Assembly: GCA_025766275.1 (NCBI GenBank)
Contig: JAFKAC010000179.1
Coordinates: 1 to 64,000 of the forward strand
Source: Lactarius indigo
Lineage: Eukaryota > Basidiomycota > Agaricomycetes > Russulales > Russulaceae
Direction of reading: 5' to 3'
DNA: 64,000 bases
In this document: positions 9,636 through 20,989 of the stretch, piece by piece
Numbering within the stretch: position 1 is the stretch's first letter
Layout: every line of letters starts with the position of its first letter
The notes under the pieces: generated by a model
Told to the model about the DNA's origin: nothing
Seen by the model: only the letters and a program-made list of their open reading frames with translations
Databases searched by the model: none
Made by a program: the position numbers and the translations under genes

Positions 9636-12600
9636 ATGCTGCCCAGGCACAGGTTCCCACCACAAGAGCTCCCGTGTACCTACCGTAGTTGTAAATCAAG
9701 GTTCAGGAATCGTCGTGGGCGTAAATGCCATGTCAATGCAATGCATGTCGACTCCAATGGGCATCCTATACAAGTGGATGAAGATGGCTCACTGGCAGAC
9801 CATGCCAGTGCCTGTGACACAGGCAGAGCACCAGTTGGCCAGAGGATAGAGCATCCCCATTTAACAGGTGCATACGCCCTAGATATTTGGGCACATGTTC
9901 ACGCACTGACCACAATATGAGCAGCCCTCCCATGCAACAGAGACGAAGCTTCTTGCCACCAGGTGGGCTGCCACAAGCCTGGGAAAGGGCACTGCCAGTG
10001 AACCACAGAGGCGACTCAGACTGGGAACCCTTCACCGACTGGGTCCAGTTCGAATTAGCTGACCTTATCTATCACCATGCTGAGCTTTCTGCTCCTAATA
10101 TAGACACCATTCTCAATCTGTGGGCTCAGTCTATGTCTGAGTTTGACACCTCTGCGCTGTTCAAGAATCATGAAGAGATGCATGCCATCATTGACTCGTC
10201 CACTCTTGGAGATATCCCCTGGGAATGCCTGGTGACAAGACTCTCAGAAGATATTGATGAGAGTGCTCCGTCCTGGATGCAGACGACCTATGAGGTCTGG
10301 TATCGCAACCCGGATGCCATTGTCTCGGCGATGCTAAATAACCCCGACTTTGAAGGGCAATTTGATCTGCGCCCTTATGTCGACCTCGATGCAAAGGGAG
10401 TGCACTGATGGAACAACGTAATGTCAGGAAACGTTGCTTGGAGGAACAGTGTGAGCAGTATTTTATCATTCACATTTTGCGATGTATATTGACGCACGTA
10501 GCGTGGACAAGGACAAGATCTTTGTATCTAACTCAAGTACTAAGCGGGCTATGTACTGCCCTCTCATCCTCAGGAGTGACAAGACCACAGTATCTGTGTG
10601 ACCGGATATGTCGAGTATCACCCGGTTTACCTATCGATCGGTAACCCTCATAATACAGTCTGGCGTGCTCATCGAAATGCTGTCATACCCATAGCATTTC
10701 TCGCCATCCCAAAGTGTAAGTGATTTCTCCAGGCTTTCAGTGTCTTGCGTGCTCAAGCTGTTCATACATTCAGGTGACCGCGGTCATGACGACAGCCCCC
10801 GTTTTCGAGTTTTCAAACGCCAGTTGTATCACGCATCCCTTGCAGAAGTTCTCTCTCCACTCTGACCAGGGATGACTACACCCGTTGTCCGAAGGTGTCC
10901 AGATGGTCATTTCAGACGTGTGATTTTTGACCTCATCGCTTTCATTGCCGATTATCCTGAGCAAGTGATGCTCACGGGTATTATTCAGGGTTGGTGCCCC
11001 AAGTGTGTACATTCTATCTGTTGTGGAAATGCTAAGGCTTACACTCACTCCCAGATGTACAGCGCTTCCAACTAATTTAGATGTTTACGCTGTCCCTCGC
11101 ACACCAAATTACATGGAGACTCTCAGGGATCTCCTCAATTCCAAAACATTGTGGGATGAGTACGGAATCGATGACGATATTGTCGTAGGTTTTCCACATG
11201 ATGCGATGTGTGCAAGCACTCACGTAGGCTGCCTGACTCCCATTGATGCATCCGCAGCCGTTCACATCCAACTTCCCACGTGCCAATATATATCAAATGA
11301 TATCACCAGATCTGCTGCACCAGGTTATTAAGGGCACATTCAAGGACAATTTGGTGGAATGGGTGTGCGAGTTTCTCGTGATCCAGCTTGGTGAAATTCG
11401 AGCAAGTGTTACTCTAGATGACATCGACCGACGGTGTGTCACTCATTACTGAACTACATTGTTTCCGTGCTGCATCTAATTGGCACAAAGGATTGCTGCA
11501 GTACCTGCTTTTCCCGGTCTTCGCAGATTCCCACATGGTCGCCGCTTCAAGCAGTGGACAGGGGACGACTCTAAGGCCCTCATGAAAGTGTATCTCCCAG
11601 CAATCGTTGGGTACGTACCCGATGATATTGTCAAGTGCCTCGGTGCATTTTTGGAGGCCTGCTATATTTCTCGACGCCAAGACGTTGACTCTAATGCCCT
11701 GGACACTCTCCAGCACACGTTGGACAACTACAAGGAACTGCGAGAGGTGTTCCGGACTTCTGGTGTCCGGCCAACAGGTTTCTCATCGCTCCCCAGACAG
11801 CACTCTATATTCCACTACCGCCGACAGATCGAAGATTTTGGTGCTCCTGGTGGGCTATGTTCGTCCATCACTGAATCCCGCCACATTACTGCTGTCAAGA
11901 AACCATGGCGCCGATCAAACAGGTATCAAGCCCTAGGACAAATGCTACTCATTAATCAACGGCTTGACAAGCTTGCTGCGATGCGCAGCGACTTCTTTTC
12001 ACGCGACTTATTACTAGGGTTGCACCTTGGTGTCTCACAGCCCCCCGGTCCCCAACATATGTCTACTGAGGAAGACGATGGCGAGGAGGATGATGACGAT
12101 GACGACAGCCCCATGGAGAAGAATGTCCTCGGGCATGTTGCCCTGGCCCGGACTCGTGGTACGTTTATCTCTTTGGACATGCGACTGCTATTTGATTTCA
12201 GGAAGCGCCCAATTATCCAGACGATATCGAGGGACTCTCTCTCTCTGTTGGGGAACCTGACTTGCCATATTTGACCCAGGAATGTATAGGCAACCAATTA
12301 GGTATAAGCCCTGATGCTATCGTTCTCTCGACGTGCAAAATTTCGGTATTTCATTTGGCGGTAGCCACGTTCTTTGCCCCAAGCGACGCAAGTGGCGCAC
12401 ATGGTATGCGACGTGAGCGCATTCGTTCAACACCTTCGTGGAGACGGCGCGAGCCACGACGTGACTGCGCATTTGTTGTTGAAGACGATACCAAGCCCGG
12501 CATGTTGGGGATGAATGTGGTACGGGTTCAACTATTTTTCTCCTTATTCTACAACAATCTGCTCTATCCCTGTGCTCTTGTTGAATGGTTTACGAGGATG

Positions 12601-12831
12601 GGTTGCGACCCGGTGACAGGGATGTGGGTAGTATGCCCTGATACAACACGCGGCACACGAGACAGGACAGTAGTGCATCTGGATTCAGTTTTACGGGGCG
12701 CCCATCTGATCCCTGCCTTTGGCAATGATAAATTGCCATTAGACTTTCACTTTTCATATTCGCTTGATGTCTTTAAGGCATATTATGTGAATAAGTACAT
12801 TGATCACCATACACATGAGATCGCGTTCTAA
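9636..12831 (+). pseudogene. Plavaka-type transposase, nearly complete, multi-exon
   Basis: Plavaka proteins are cut-and-paste transposases of the CMC (CACTA-like) group, common in basidiomycetes. The N-terminus has a zinc-finger-like segment (CTYRSCKSRFRNRRGRKCH) after the ATG at 9636. Body landmarks in order are DSDWEPFTDWVQFELADL (near 10020), LRSDKTTVSV (near 10570, possible first catalytic Asp), PDGHFRRVIFDLIAFIADYP, SPDLLHQVIKGTFKDN, GLRRFPHGRRFKQWTGDD, SSITESRHITAVKKPWRR and the C-terminal YYVNKYIDHHTHEIAF. Pieces are joined by short GT..AG gaps. TGA at 10406-10408 interrupts the second block where the frame is open on both sides, and a frame problem remains near 12160-12210, so it is probably inactive. 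A clear terminal inverted repeat was not established. Confidence 0.75.
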
Positions 12832-14226
12832 TACTAGTATGTTTTATTGCTGTGCGTGTATGGACGACACAAACGTAGGTCGTTACCCGAGCCACTGCCA
12901 TCGTGGTCATCATTAACCCTGCCGCCGTCGTGATCGTATTCGTCGTCATCACTGTAGTTGTATTCGTCATCATCGTGGTAGTGGTATTTGTCGCCGCTCT
13001 GCCTCTCTTCTCTCGCATGTATGTTGCACATGACACGAATATTTGAGCGATGTCCGGTCTTTTTACAGCTATTTTGAAAGCATAGACGTTTGTGAAAAAA
13101 AGATGACTGATGGGGTTGCGCCAAACAATATCCTAATTGAGTAGTACGAGTACAAGCGAGCGAGACGAATCGAAACAAGAGGCGATGTCACCTGTGGCAG
13201 TGAGAACGAGACAGCAATGAGCAGAGTTGGTTGCAAGTGCCCACAGTAGGGACGTCGAACCGAGTCACACGAGAAAGAGTAAAAAAAACAATCACCGTCC
13301 ATTCAGCAGTAAGGGTGTGTGGTCTTTTAATACAGGCAAACACGTAGTAGCCACGGAAAAGCGGTAAGGTAGAAGTGCAAGAAGAGGGAATTCGGTGGCA
13401 TAGGTGGGAAGCGAGACAACGAGACACAGAGGTGCGAAATATGGAGGTGAGGCGCGGGATCGAGGTGTAAGGTACGAGACAGAGGTCAGCCGAATCCGAG
13501 ACAACGAGAAGCCGGCAACGACGGCGGAGGCGCTACAATACGAAGGATCCGACTCGGAGTTAGTAAGGCATGGAGACAGAGACAATAGAGATCGAAGCGT
13601 GCCTCTGCTGAGACAAAGGAGCGGCGTGGCCGAAGCGTTCGACGGGCGAAGCGATGGTGAAAGGAATCGATGACGACGATGCGACGAGGTTGCCAGTGCC
13701 AGTGGAAGGCCCACTGGCAGGGAACAAAGCGACACGAGGTGCGAAGACGCGCGGCCCGTCTTCGAGTGGGCTAAGTGCCATCGGCGTCATCGTTGTCCAT
13801 TTTCGTGGTTGCGAGGGAGGAAACAAAGGAGCGTCGGAGAGAGTGTGTTGTGTGTGTGGAGAGAGCGAAGGGTTGGCCCGTGGGCGGTGGGAACACGAGA
13901 CCGACTCGGATATGCCAGTCACGGGTGGCAGCTAAGCCACGCAATGCCGGACCGAGACCGAAAGTGAACGATTTCGGGCCCACCACACATCATCGTCACG
14001 GTTATGGTTATTCAGTTCAAGTTGGTTCTTTGTGATGGTGTCGCGTTGCCGGCGATCACGGGTCACGGTCATAATACTAAGTGTGGGCCGTACAATCTGT
14101 CATGGGGCAAATACAACTGAGTTGTGGACACGTCCGATGCGCATACTAATAAGTCTAATACTAGCGACTGTGGACTGGTCAGCGATTTCACTCTTCCGTA
14201 GCCTACTACTATTGCCTTGACTGCTG
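12832..14226. other. no gene called; low-complexity stretch
   Basis: 12890-13010 is rich in CGT/CAT-type triplets, which makes an acidic, histidine-rich shadow ORF on -. 13380-13640 is purine-rich with recurring GAGACA-like words. Long ORFs here on both strands are low-complexity and I see no family signal. Confidence 0.4.
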
Positions 14227-15937
14227 CTATTTATTCGGGCCTCCTGTCACTTCTACCATTTCTGTTGCCTGTGCAGCCGCCGCTGCCGCTTCAAGTTCAC
14301 GTGTTGCCGCTTCAAGTTCACGTGCAAGTCGCCTCACTTTAGCCTGTTCCCGCATGATGGCACCCGCACTGCCCTTCTTTATTGTACCGTTAGAGTAATA
14401 CGTCTGAGGAAGCCTTCCTAGGAACATTTAAGGGAGCGTGAATGACTGGCCGAGAAGCGAGAGGAAAGCTTACTCATTCCACCATTCAATGAGGTCTTCC
14501 AGCTCCTCCTTTGACATCAAGTCCTTGTATTCGAGGAGCTCGTGGTAGAGTTGACGGTATGGAAACCCTCCCCTTCCTTTTCCATCGGTGTCATGTCCAC
14601 CCGCACAAAAGGTCATATCATCGGAGAGCCCAAAACGTATCTATACCGGAGCAAGTACCGAAGTTAGTAGGAATCCAATCACATGCCTGGACATCCGCTT
14701 ACCAGCGTTGCAACGTAGGCAATAGATTCATAAGTGACAAAATGTAAGGCAGCACTGGCATCGCTACCACGCGTCGACTTGTTGGTCTCTTTCGCGGAGC
14801 TTGGAGAAATAAAAACGTGCTTGTATGCCTTTGGGATATCGTCAGTAACTTAAAATCACAGAGAGGGAGACATACCGTCACGAGCACCTCACCACGTAGA
14901 AACCCTCTATGGATATCTTCTATGTCGAAGTAACCCTTTGGCCAGAGAAATGCCGGATGGTCAGCAGCAGTAACAGCCTGCATGCCACGACGGAGTCTCT
15001 CACGGACACTGAAGGTGCATTATGAGTGGCATTGGCCCACAGTTACAAAGAAAAGCCCACCTAGGATCACGCCAATTAAGTGTAACTGGGCAAAGTAATT
15101 CACCTGACGTGTTGTGGTTGAATCCAAGAAGGCGGCGTACAACTGGGTAAGCTGGCTCCCAGTTGATGCTGGGCCACTGGCTAATTGCACCACAAATACC
15201 GCTCGCGTCGACTCGCCGCACTTGTTTACGGCCTGCATCAATCTAGGATAATAGTGATTTCCGAGTCAGTAAACAAGATAGGAAAGGCTGAATTTGAATA
15301 CCGCTAAATCAAGTTGCCTTGCGAGTTCTTGGCCGGTTTTATTATCTTTGGCCTTCTGAAGTAGAGGGACCAAAGCTGGAGAAATTTCTATCAAGACGAG
15401 GAATTTCTTATATTGTTGGTTCTGTCTGAAAACCCTTGTCGGTACATTTAAAAGGTTATGAACACGGCGAGTCACTTACAACTTCGTGTGCAAGTAGTCT
15501 TCGTCAACGTTCGGGTTGCGCGATATTCCCACATTTAAGATCTGATAGTAATTGTCCCACATTTCAGCATAACGCCCGATGATCGTCCCTTTAAATTCCA
15601 GTAAGCGGAGTCGATGAGAGAAGAGTCACCGCTTTCATCATCGGGGAGCCTGATGACATGATTATTTCAGTGAGGGAACCGAAGTGAATTCGAGAACATA
15701 CTGTAAGAGACTCTCGCCGTTCTCATCAGGCTGATCATCATCAAGTCCTGACCGCCGCTGCCTCTGCCTAGCCGGTTGCCCGTCGTCCTCATTAGGGGGT
15801 TCAGGTGATGAGAGGGATCTCCGACGAGGTTGACTCCCCCAATACGGAGTCCTCAAGCCTGGGGCATCATGGGCAGTACCACACTGGCACCGCTTTGGAC
15901 TACCATTCGCAGATGGGTCAGACTGCCCTGTGGACAT
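14227..15937 (-). CDS. multi-exon protein of an agaricomycete-expanded family, function unknown
   Basis: The suggested start is the ATG at 15937 (MSTGQSDPSANGSPK). A polar N-terminus with a basic stretch (RQRQRRS) is followed by the body: EMWDNYYQILNVGISRNP, NQQYKKFLVLIEISPALVP, RAVFVVQLASGPA, LRRGMQAVTAADHPAFLWP, AYKHVFISPSSAKE, ESIAYVATL and ELEDLIEWWNE. A coiled-coil-like C-terminus (REQAKVRRLARELEAATREL) ends at 14227. Introns such as the one between 14471 and 14421 have GT..AG borders. The block near 15600-15660 needs one extra frame change, so either my exon border is wrong or the gene has a frameshift. Its second half shares landmarks with the gene at 61609-63264 (PSS, IA-x-x-AT, W-W/F-N), so the two look like distant paralogues. 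No enzyme motif is visible. Confidence 0.55.
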
Positions 15938-17028
15938 TGGCGTCACAACGTCAAAAGATAGGGGGAAAAATGGCTCCAAAGGCCCATTTATACATAACCA
16001 CTGGCATTACTGACCTGAAAACACGTAGTACCGTCACATTTCCATATCGTAAGAAGATCCCGTTCGTATTTGTGAATTCGTGCAGCAATTATAGTGGGAA
16101 TGTATGGGGACAAGAGATATCATATTGGCAACATGTGCGTAACTCCACACCCAATTAAAGAACTCCCACGCCACTTCAATCCCACGCTTTCCGTCGGACG
16201 CTTTTCCAGGAGTCAAGTCTTGGGTCAAGTCAACTTGACCTGGAATCACTGGCATCATTTTTCAATTGGTACTCCCGGATATATGCAGGCTTCTGCAATA
16301 ATGAATCCTTTTCTTGTCCTTAGACAACGCTGGAAAGACGGTATAGTCCCATTGTGATGTACCGTGTCGATTCTGAGTCTCCTAGTACTTCAAGTTACCA
16401 CTGGCATTCAAATTTCTTAAAAACGACTGCTTGGCCACCTCCAGCCTACCCTTCGTTAGTCTGTTCGTATCTGAGTTGTGCCATCATTCCCAGCCTTCAG
16501 ATTAGCCGCTTCAGGTTCAAGTTGCCCTTGGTAGAAATGTCAGGTTACAAAGGGCGCAACCATTTTCCCAAAGTCGACGGCCCTTCAATTACTACTACTG
16601 CCGCCGCTCTAGCGGCTAGTTCCCATCTCTGTTCATCGGCCAGTATTCTCCCCTAAGACTAGTCTGCTTGTAGCCCGGAAGGGGCCGGGTACCTGTTGTT
16701 GGGTAGCCATCACTGGCAGTCAGTACTGTACCACCGGCATAGAAAGGTCTTCCGTTCAAGTTCGAATCGATCACCGATCACTTCAATCACTAGCCACACT
16801 GCTCCCTTGATCCTAACGACTCTCTCTGCTATTTCAGCTCTTCGTGGATGCGTGCTGTAACTGCTGTTCGCGACATCGATCCTGCTTCTCTTATCTTTCC
16901 TGTCTTCGGCGAACGTGCGTGTTACCGTATCTCTTCCTTCCTCCCTGGCTGGCCGAGCTTGAAGTACCGCGCTGAAGGGTGTGATCTAACTTTTGGGGAA
17001 GTCTGGATCTCTCGTGGTCCTAGGCAGG
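15938..17028. other. no gene called; recurring CACTGGCA word
   Basis: Small ORFs (16354-16656, 16848-17033) have no recognisable content. The word CACTGGCA occurs at 15999, 16248, 16399 and 16711, and also at 13712, 14753 and 15882 in flanking sequence. Confidence 0.35.
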
Positions 17029-17247
17029 ACTAAGGAGACCACTGAGGCCTACCGTAACCTCAGCAATGATACTGCTTGAGATACTGTCACGGTTCTCGTC
17101 TGCTACTTCGGCTCTGAGCGTCAGGTGACCAAAGATACTGGTACCGCTGCAGGCCTTCAGATTGTCAACAAGCCTACGGTAGCTGTCATCGCCTATGGAC
17201 TTGACAAGACGTCTGGATCTGAGTCTCGGATTATCGTTGTCATCTAG
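17029..17247 (+). pseudogene. Hsp70 ATPase-domain fragment
   Basis: One frame with a single TGA (17077-17079) gives [45 protein letters not shown] and [12 protein letters not shown]. These align with the Hsp70 stretch KETAEAYLG, VTVPAYFNDSQRQATKD, NEPTAAAIAYGLDK of the nucleotide-binding domain; the GLDK-GSES wording is closest to ER BiP. About 73 residues remain of some 650, with no introns and several changes at invariant positions. It is a dead fragment with no partner piece beside it. Confidence 0.75.
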
Positions 17248-17254
17248 TCTCCCA

Positions 17255-17520
17255 ATGACGACGCCGAGAAACAGGGAGCGACGTGACAGGTGAGAAGGTC
17301 TTTATCCTCCTCTCGTATCGGTTACTCACCTCTCTGCCTCACCAGCGTCGTCAATCTTACCTCAAACACTAACCCTAACCCAAAGACGAGGCCGAGAAGC
17401 AGAGAGAGAAGACAGGTGAGAGGGTTTTCTCTACCTCCCGTGTCGACAGTATCGCTTCGGATATCTCCGATGACGAGATCGAGAACAGAAAGAGAGGCAG
17501 CTTGTGAGATAGCTTTCTAG
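17255..17520 (+). repeat. two diverged direct repeats
   Basis: The segment at about 17262-17320 (GACGACGCCGAGAAACAGGG onward, then GACAGGTGAGAAGG) is echoed at about 17380-17440 (GACGAGGCCGAGAAGCAGAG, then GACAGGTGAGAGGG). Spacing is about 120 bp. Its origin is unknown; it directly follows the Hsp70 fragment. Confidence 0.4.
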
Positions 17521-17659
17521 GCTTCGTTTGGTGGCAGAGGGATCTTTAGATTCACGTTCGTCTTTCTTATGTCGTTGATATTCCCGGGCTAACATAAACG
17601 AGTACAAATCTTTAGCTCTTTTCCTTTGACCGTCGCCTCGTCTTCCTCACTCCCTTCCG

Positions 17660-18041
17660 ATGTCTCTCGTCATTGTATTGGGCGAACTCTATCGCGCGAA
17701 GCGTAGCAAACGAAAACGGGCGGTCACGAAAAACCGCATCAACGCTCATTTTTTGAGGAATAGAGGATGGCTTGAGAAAATGGGGGTAAAGGTCGCGACT
17801 GTGAGGTACGTTCTGACACCTCTTTAACGTGCCCTCTGCACTCACAATCGCTTGCAGGAACATAGGCTGGCACGGCGAAAGCGGTGCAGCGGGATCGGGC
17901 GGCCATCTCACGGTGGATTTTACCAGAGAAGATGGCTCGCATGTAACGACACACCACATTTACCCCACAGATGAGGCATACGGGGTATGTGCATCAATCT
18001 ATATGAGTATTTATACTAATATTATGAAGGACGAAGTGTGA
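17660..18041 (+). CDS. small two-exon protein of unknown function (109 aa)
   Basis: The ATG at 17660 opens MSLVIVLGELYRAKRSKRKR, a strongly basic start that could serve as a nuclear signal. Exon 1 ends at 17805 before GTACGT, and exon 2 begins at 17858 after TTGCAG. The join keeps the frame (VATVR then NIGWHG) and the total is 330 nt including the stop. Exon 2 reads GWHGESGAAGSGGHLTVDF and then REDGSHVTTHHIYPTDEAY, which has the character of a folded protein. I do not recognise the family. The clean splice in a region full of broken genes is the main support; the last 20 residues look less constrained. Confidence 0.5.
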
Positions 18042-19009
18042 GAGGATCGCGATTTCGGGTTGGTCGGGTTGGCTAGCATCTATCTTGCTTTAGAGTAATT
18101 GTTTTTCATTTGTTTCACTGCTTTTTTCAGCCTCGGGGAAGGCGATACCCGGCAACCACATCTCACCCTCGCCACGTACCCGTCGCTACCGCCGGCGTCC
18201 CCATCCTCGCCCCTCCATCGCGTTATCGTCGCCGTCGTGATTGGGGTCGCGCGGTTCGCGTTGGCGGTGTCCTCCGGCAGCGGCAGCGACATCCCCGTGG
18301 GCGTCATGCTGAGATTCCATGCGGAGCGCCTCCGAGCAGCGACGCCAGGAAATCCCACGAAGGGGAGAAAAGGCTAAGTTTCATCTCTATATAACCCTGC
18401 AAAGTACTCACTGATCCCCGACCCACATGTCAACGGATCCCCGACCACACCACTGCTTCCTCCTTTGCGGGTAGTACCCGAGGATCGGAAAGCCCACCAC
18501 TCTTGCCATCCGTCATTTGTTCCGTCTATGGGTATAACACGCAAGTAACACTTTTCGTTCTTATTTTATACTCAAACCACTAACGAAGTACTTCATAATG
18601 TCGGCTTCTTGACCCTCCTACCGCCATTTGATCGCTCCGCTTTTCCCACCAAGAACGGGATTATCCTACAACTCTGCACACCGCGATGGGGAAAGCGTGG
18701 AGATCCCAGCGAGGTATGTGTCGGCACGATTCGGTAAGCAGCCTAAGCCACATAGGAAGCCACATAGGAACTTCCGAGTCCTCCTTGCGATGCGATTGAC
18801 TTTTTCAGCGTATTGCTCAGTGTCATTTGTCTTCAGAAGCAATTCGATAAGGACAAAGCTTCTACCCTCTACTTCGTCCCCCTTTCTGTACCTTATGACT
18901 GAAAGTTGATTGTACGAGCTGTCACACGTTTTTTTTTTTTGATCGGGGAGCTGTCACCTGTCACCTGTCACTCCACGTCTGGCGTGTTCTACTCACCCTT
19001 CATCTCCCC
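18042..19009. other. no gene called
   Basis: GC-rich ORFs at 18099-18394 and an ORF at 18628-18909 have no recognisable content. A T-run lies at 18930-18940 and three short GTCACCTG-like repeats lie at 18952-18972. Confidence 0.35.
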
Positions 19010-19665
19010 AGGTGTCCGCTTTCGGGAAGGATGCTGATCGTCTCCCACTACCCTGGGTCATTTTCGGTATCCTGTCCGACCGCTACAGGCGGAACTTATG
19101 GCCCCTCGTGATATATCTACTTTTCTGTGCGTCCTCCGTCCTTGAGCTCGGCTCTGGATTTGTCAACACCCTTCAAACAGTTCCTCGCCCTTCGCTCCAT
19201 CTTTGGTAGTACATGGGTGGTGTCTGGGGTCTCGTATCATCAACCGCGCTCGAGAATCCCCTGTCAAAGTGCATGGTCTCGGGTCCAGCATACTCCAGCA
19301 GGGATACGCCTGCGGGTACTACCTGCGGGCCTCTTTGCTGCAGCATGAATCTCCGGCTCATTCCGCACACCTCCACTACCTGGCGCTCGCTCTTCTAGGC
19401 TGTTGTAGGCATCTCGGCATTTGCTTCCTGCATTTGTGCTGTTGTCCCCGAGAGCGAGATGTTCCTGCGCATACACGTGGACCCAAACTTGCTGCCTGTT
19501 CCAGGCAATGGCTAGCGTATCGTGAGCTCATCAAGGGCGAGTCCTTTCCAGTGAGCGACTTGCATGCACAACTTCATCGACAATATGGTGCGCAAAATAT
19601 TCTGTTGTCACTTTCCTTGATATACCTTTTCTCTAGGAGAGATTGTTCGCTGGTCACCTAACGAA
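19010..19665 (+). pseudogene. MFS carboxylate transporter (JEN1-like) fragment
   Basis: Pieces in three frames line up with the central part of JEN1-type lactate/pyruvate permeases: VIFGILSDRYRRN (the loop 2-3 signature), LELGSGFVNT, MGGVWGLVSSTALEN, SRDTPAG, LRLIPHTSTTWRSLF and VVPESEMFLR. The end (RELIKGESFPVSD) also fits. Roughly 150 of about 500 residues remain, the first and last membrane segments are missing, and at least four frame changes are needed. It is a decayed host-gene fragment. The general MFS assignment is firm; the JEN1 subgroup is from memory. Confidence 0.65.
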
Positions 19666-19795
19666 GTTCGTCCATATTGAATGCTACTGCGTTGTTTTGC
19701 CTGTTATAACGCACAAATTACCTGCTGCGTATAACGAAATATACAAGAACAAGAACAAATAGGACAAGGACCACTCGCTCTATCGCGCCTACGAC

Positions 19796-20214
19796 ATGGA
19801 TACCTCAACATGTGGCCCCATACACTACTCTGACGCTAAACGGCGTAGAGATGACCTTACCTCGTTCTTCTCCAGGACATCGATCATCCAATTACAATAT
19901 CTCGTACAGGAACGGGTAGGACACAGTCCCACTGTTGTAGCTGTTTCACTTATCAATGCGTCAGGCGCACGTTCTTTGCGACGCCTTAGCTCAACAATTT
20001 GCGGCAGGTGAGAGGCCCTTTGATTTGAACTGGCATCGTTATTCAAACTTTTGGTTCTTGCGATACAAAGGATAAGTTCCGCAATCTCGTGCTGGGCCTC
20101 CACTGCTTTGCCGTCGACGTCATCATGAACCTCTGCTACACGAAAAATTGGGACGCGACGAAAGTGCCTGACTTTCGCTCTGATCTTGTCCTCGCTTCCC
20201 AAGCAGTCTTACCT
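19796..20214 (+). pseudogene. cytochrome P450 fragment
   Basis: RRRDDLTSFFSRTSIIQLQ followed by LVQERV matches the helix C region of fungal P450s (H-K/R-x-x-R-x-x-L-x-P-x-F-S). After a gap, CFAVDVIMNLCYTKNWDA and DLVLASQAVLPIF match the helix E-F region. The oxygen-binding and heme-cysteine parts are absent, so it cannot be active. It is fused directly to a Plavaka C-terminus (20215 onward). The P450 call rests on two motifs only. Confidence 0.5.
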
Positions 20215-20349
20215 ATTTTTACCACGCACAAGTATTCGGGCCCTTTGTTGAAGATGTGCGATACATCCCGATGCGGCTTCATTAGATATATTTTCGATGT
20301 ACTACGTCAATAAGTATGTGGACCATCACTTTTTTGAGGTGATAGTCTA
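20215..20349 (+). pseudogene. Plavaka transposase C-terminal remnant fused to P450
   Basis: VFGPFVEDVRYIPMRLH, a stop, and then in the next frame MYYVNKYVDHHFFEVIV before a TAG at 20347-20349. The closing motif is the same as that of the Plavaka gene ending at 12831 (YYVNKYIDHH, EIAF). Only about 45 residues remain. The abrupt change from P450 to Plavaka sequence is within 20 bp. Confidence 0.65.
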
Positions 20350-20417
20350 GATAGTCTTCCCTGACCACATAACTCAAATCGTGCATCGCTCACTTCCGGA
20401 TATTGGTTGTTCCAACG

Positions 20418-20860
20418 GCGTTTCGGACCTTTTTCGGAGTCACGAAGCCTTTCGAAAGTGCCCTTACAGTCAAACTTTTCGAACGTATGTTTTTTTTATT
20501 CGTTTCTTTTATTCGATGCTCCCGAAACTTTCGACAGGACTATAAGGTTGGATCAAAGTATTTTTTGCGGCGGCACCCCCTAAGGGCGTTAAGGGTGTTT
20601 CGGACCTTTTTTTGGCGTAACACAAGGCCTTTCGAAAGCGTTCTTAGAGTCGAACTTTTTGAAACGTATGTTTTTTTTATTCGTTCTTTTTATTCGATGC
20701 TCCCGAAACTTTCGACAGGACGGTAAGGTCGGTTCGAAGTATATTTTGCGGTGGCTCCCCCTAAAGGTGTTAAGGGCGTTTCGGACCTTTTTTGGCGTAA
20801 CATAAGGCCTTTCGAAAGCGTTCTTAGTCGAACTTTTCGAACGTATGATTTTTTTGTTTT
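20418..20860 (+). repeat. tandem repeat, about 180-bp unit, 2.4 copies
   Basis: TTTCGGACCT begins units at 20421, 20598 and 20779 (periods 177 and 181). Each unit continues through CCTTTCGAAAG, a T-run with TTATTCG, and GAAACTTTCGACAGGAC. The third unit breaks off in a T-rich tract. The internal ORFs are by-products of the repeat. Confidence 0.8.
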
Positions 20861-20989
20861 TTTGTTTTTGTTTTTTTATTTGTCAGGTAGCAATACTCTG
20901 GGCCCAGCCGGGCATTTCGGATGGATGGAATGTTTGCCACCGAACCCGTCTTACTGCGCCAATAAAATGGCACCCGCCCAACCCCTGAA

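Noticed and set aside
13292..13735. 147-residue - strand ORF
   Set aside because: Leu/Ser-rich product of a low-complexity purine-rich stretch; overlapping + frames look the same.
18099..18394. Overlapping GC-rich ORFs on both strands
   Set aside because: Three frames are open at once because of base composition; no motif in any.
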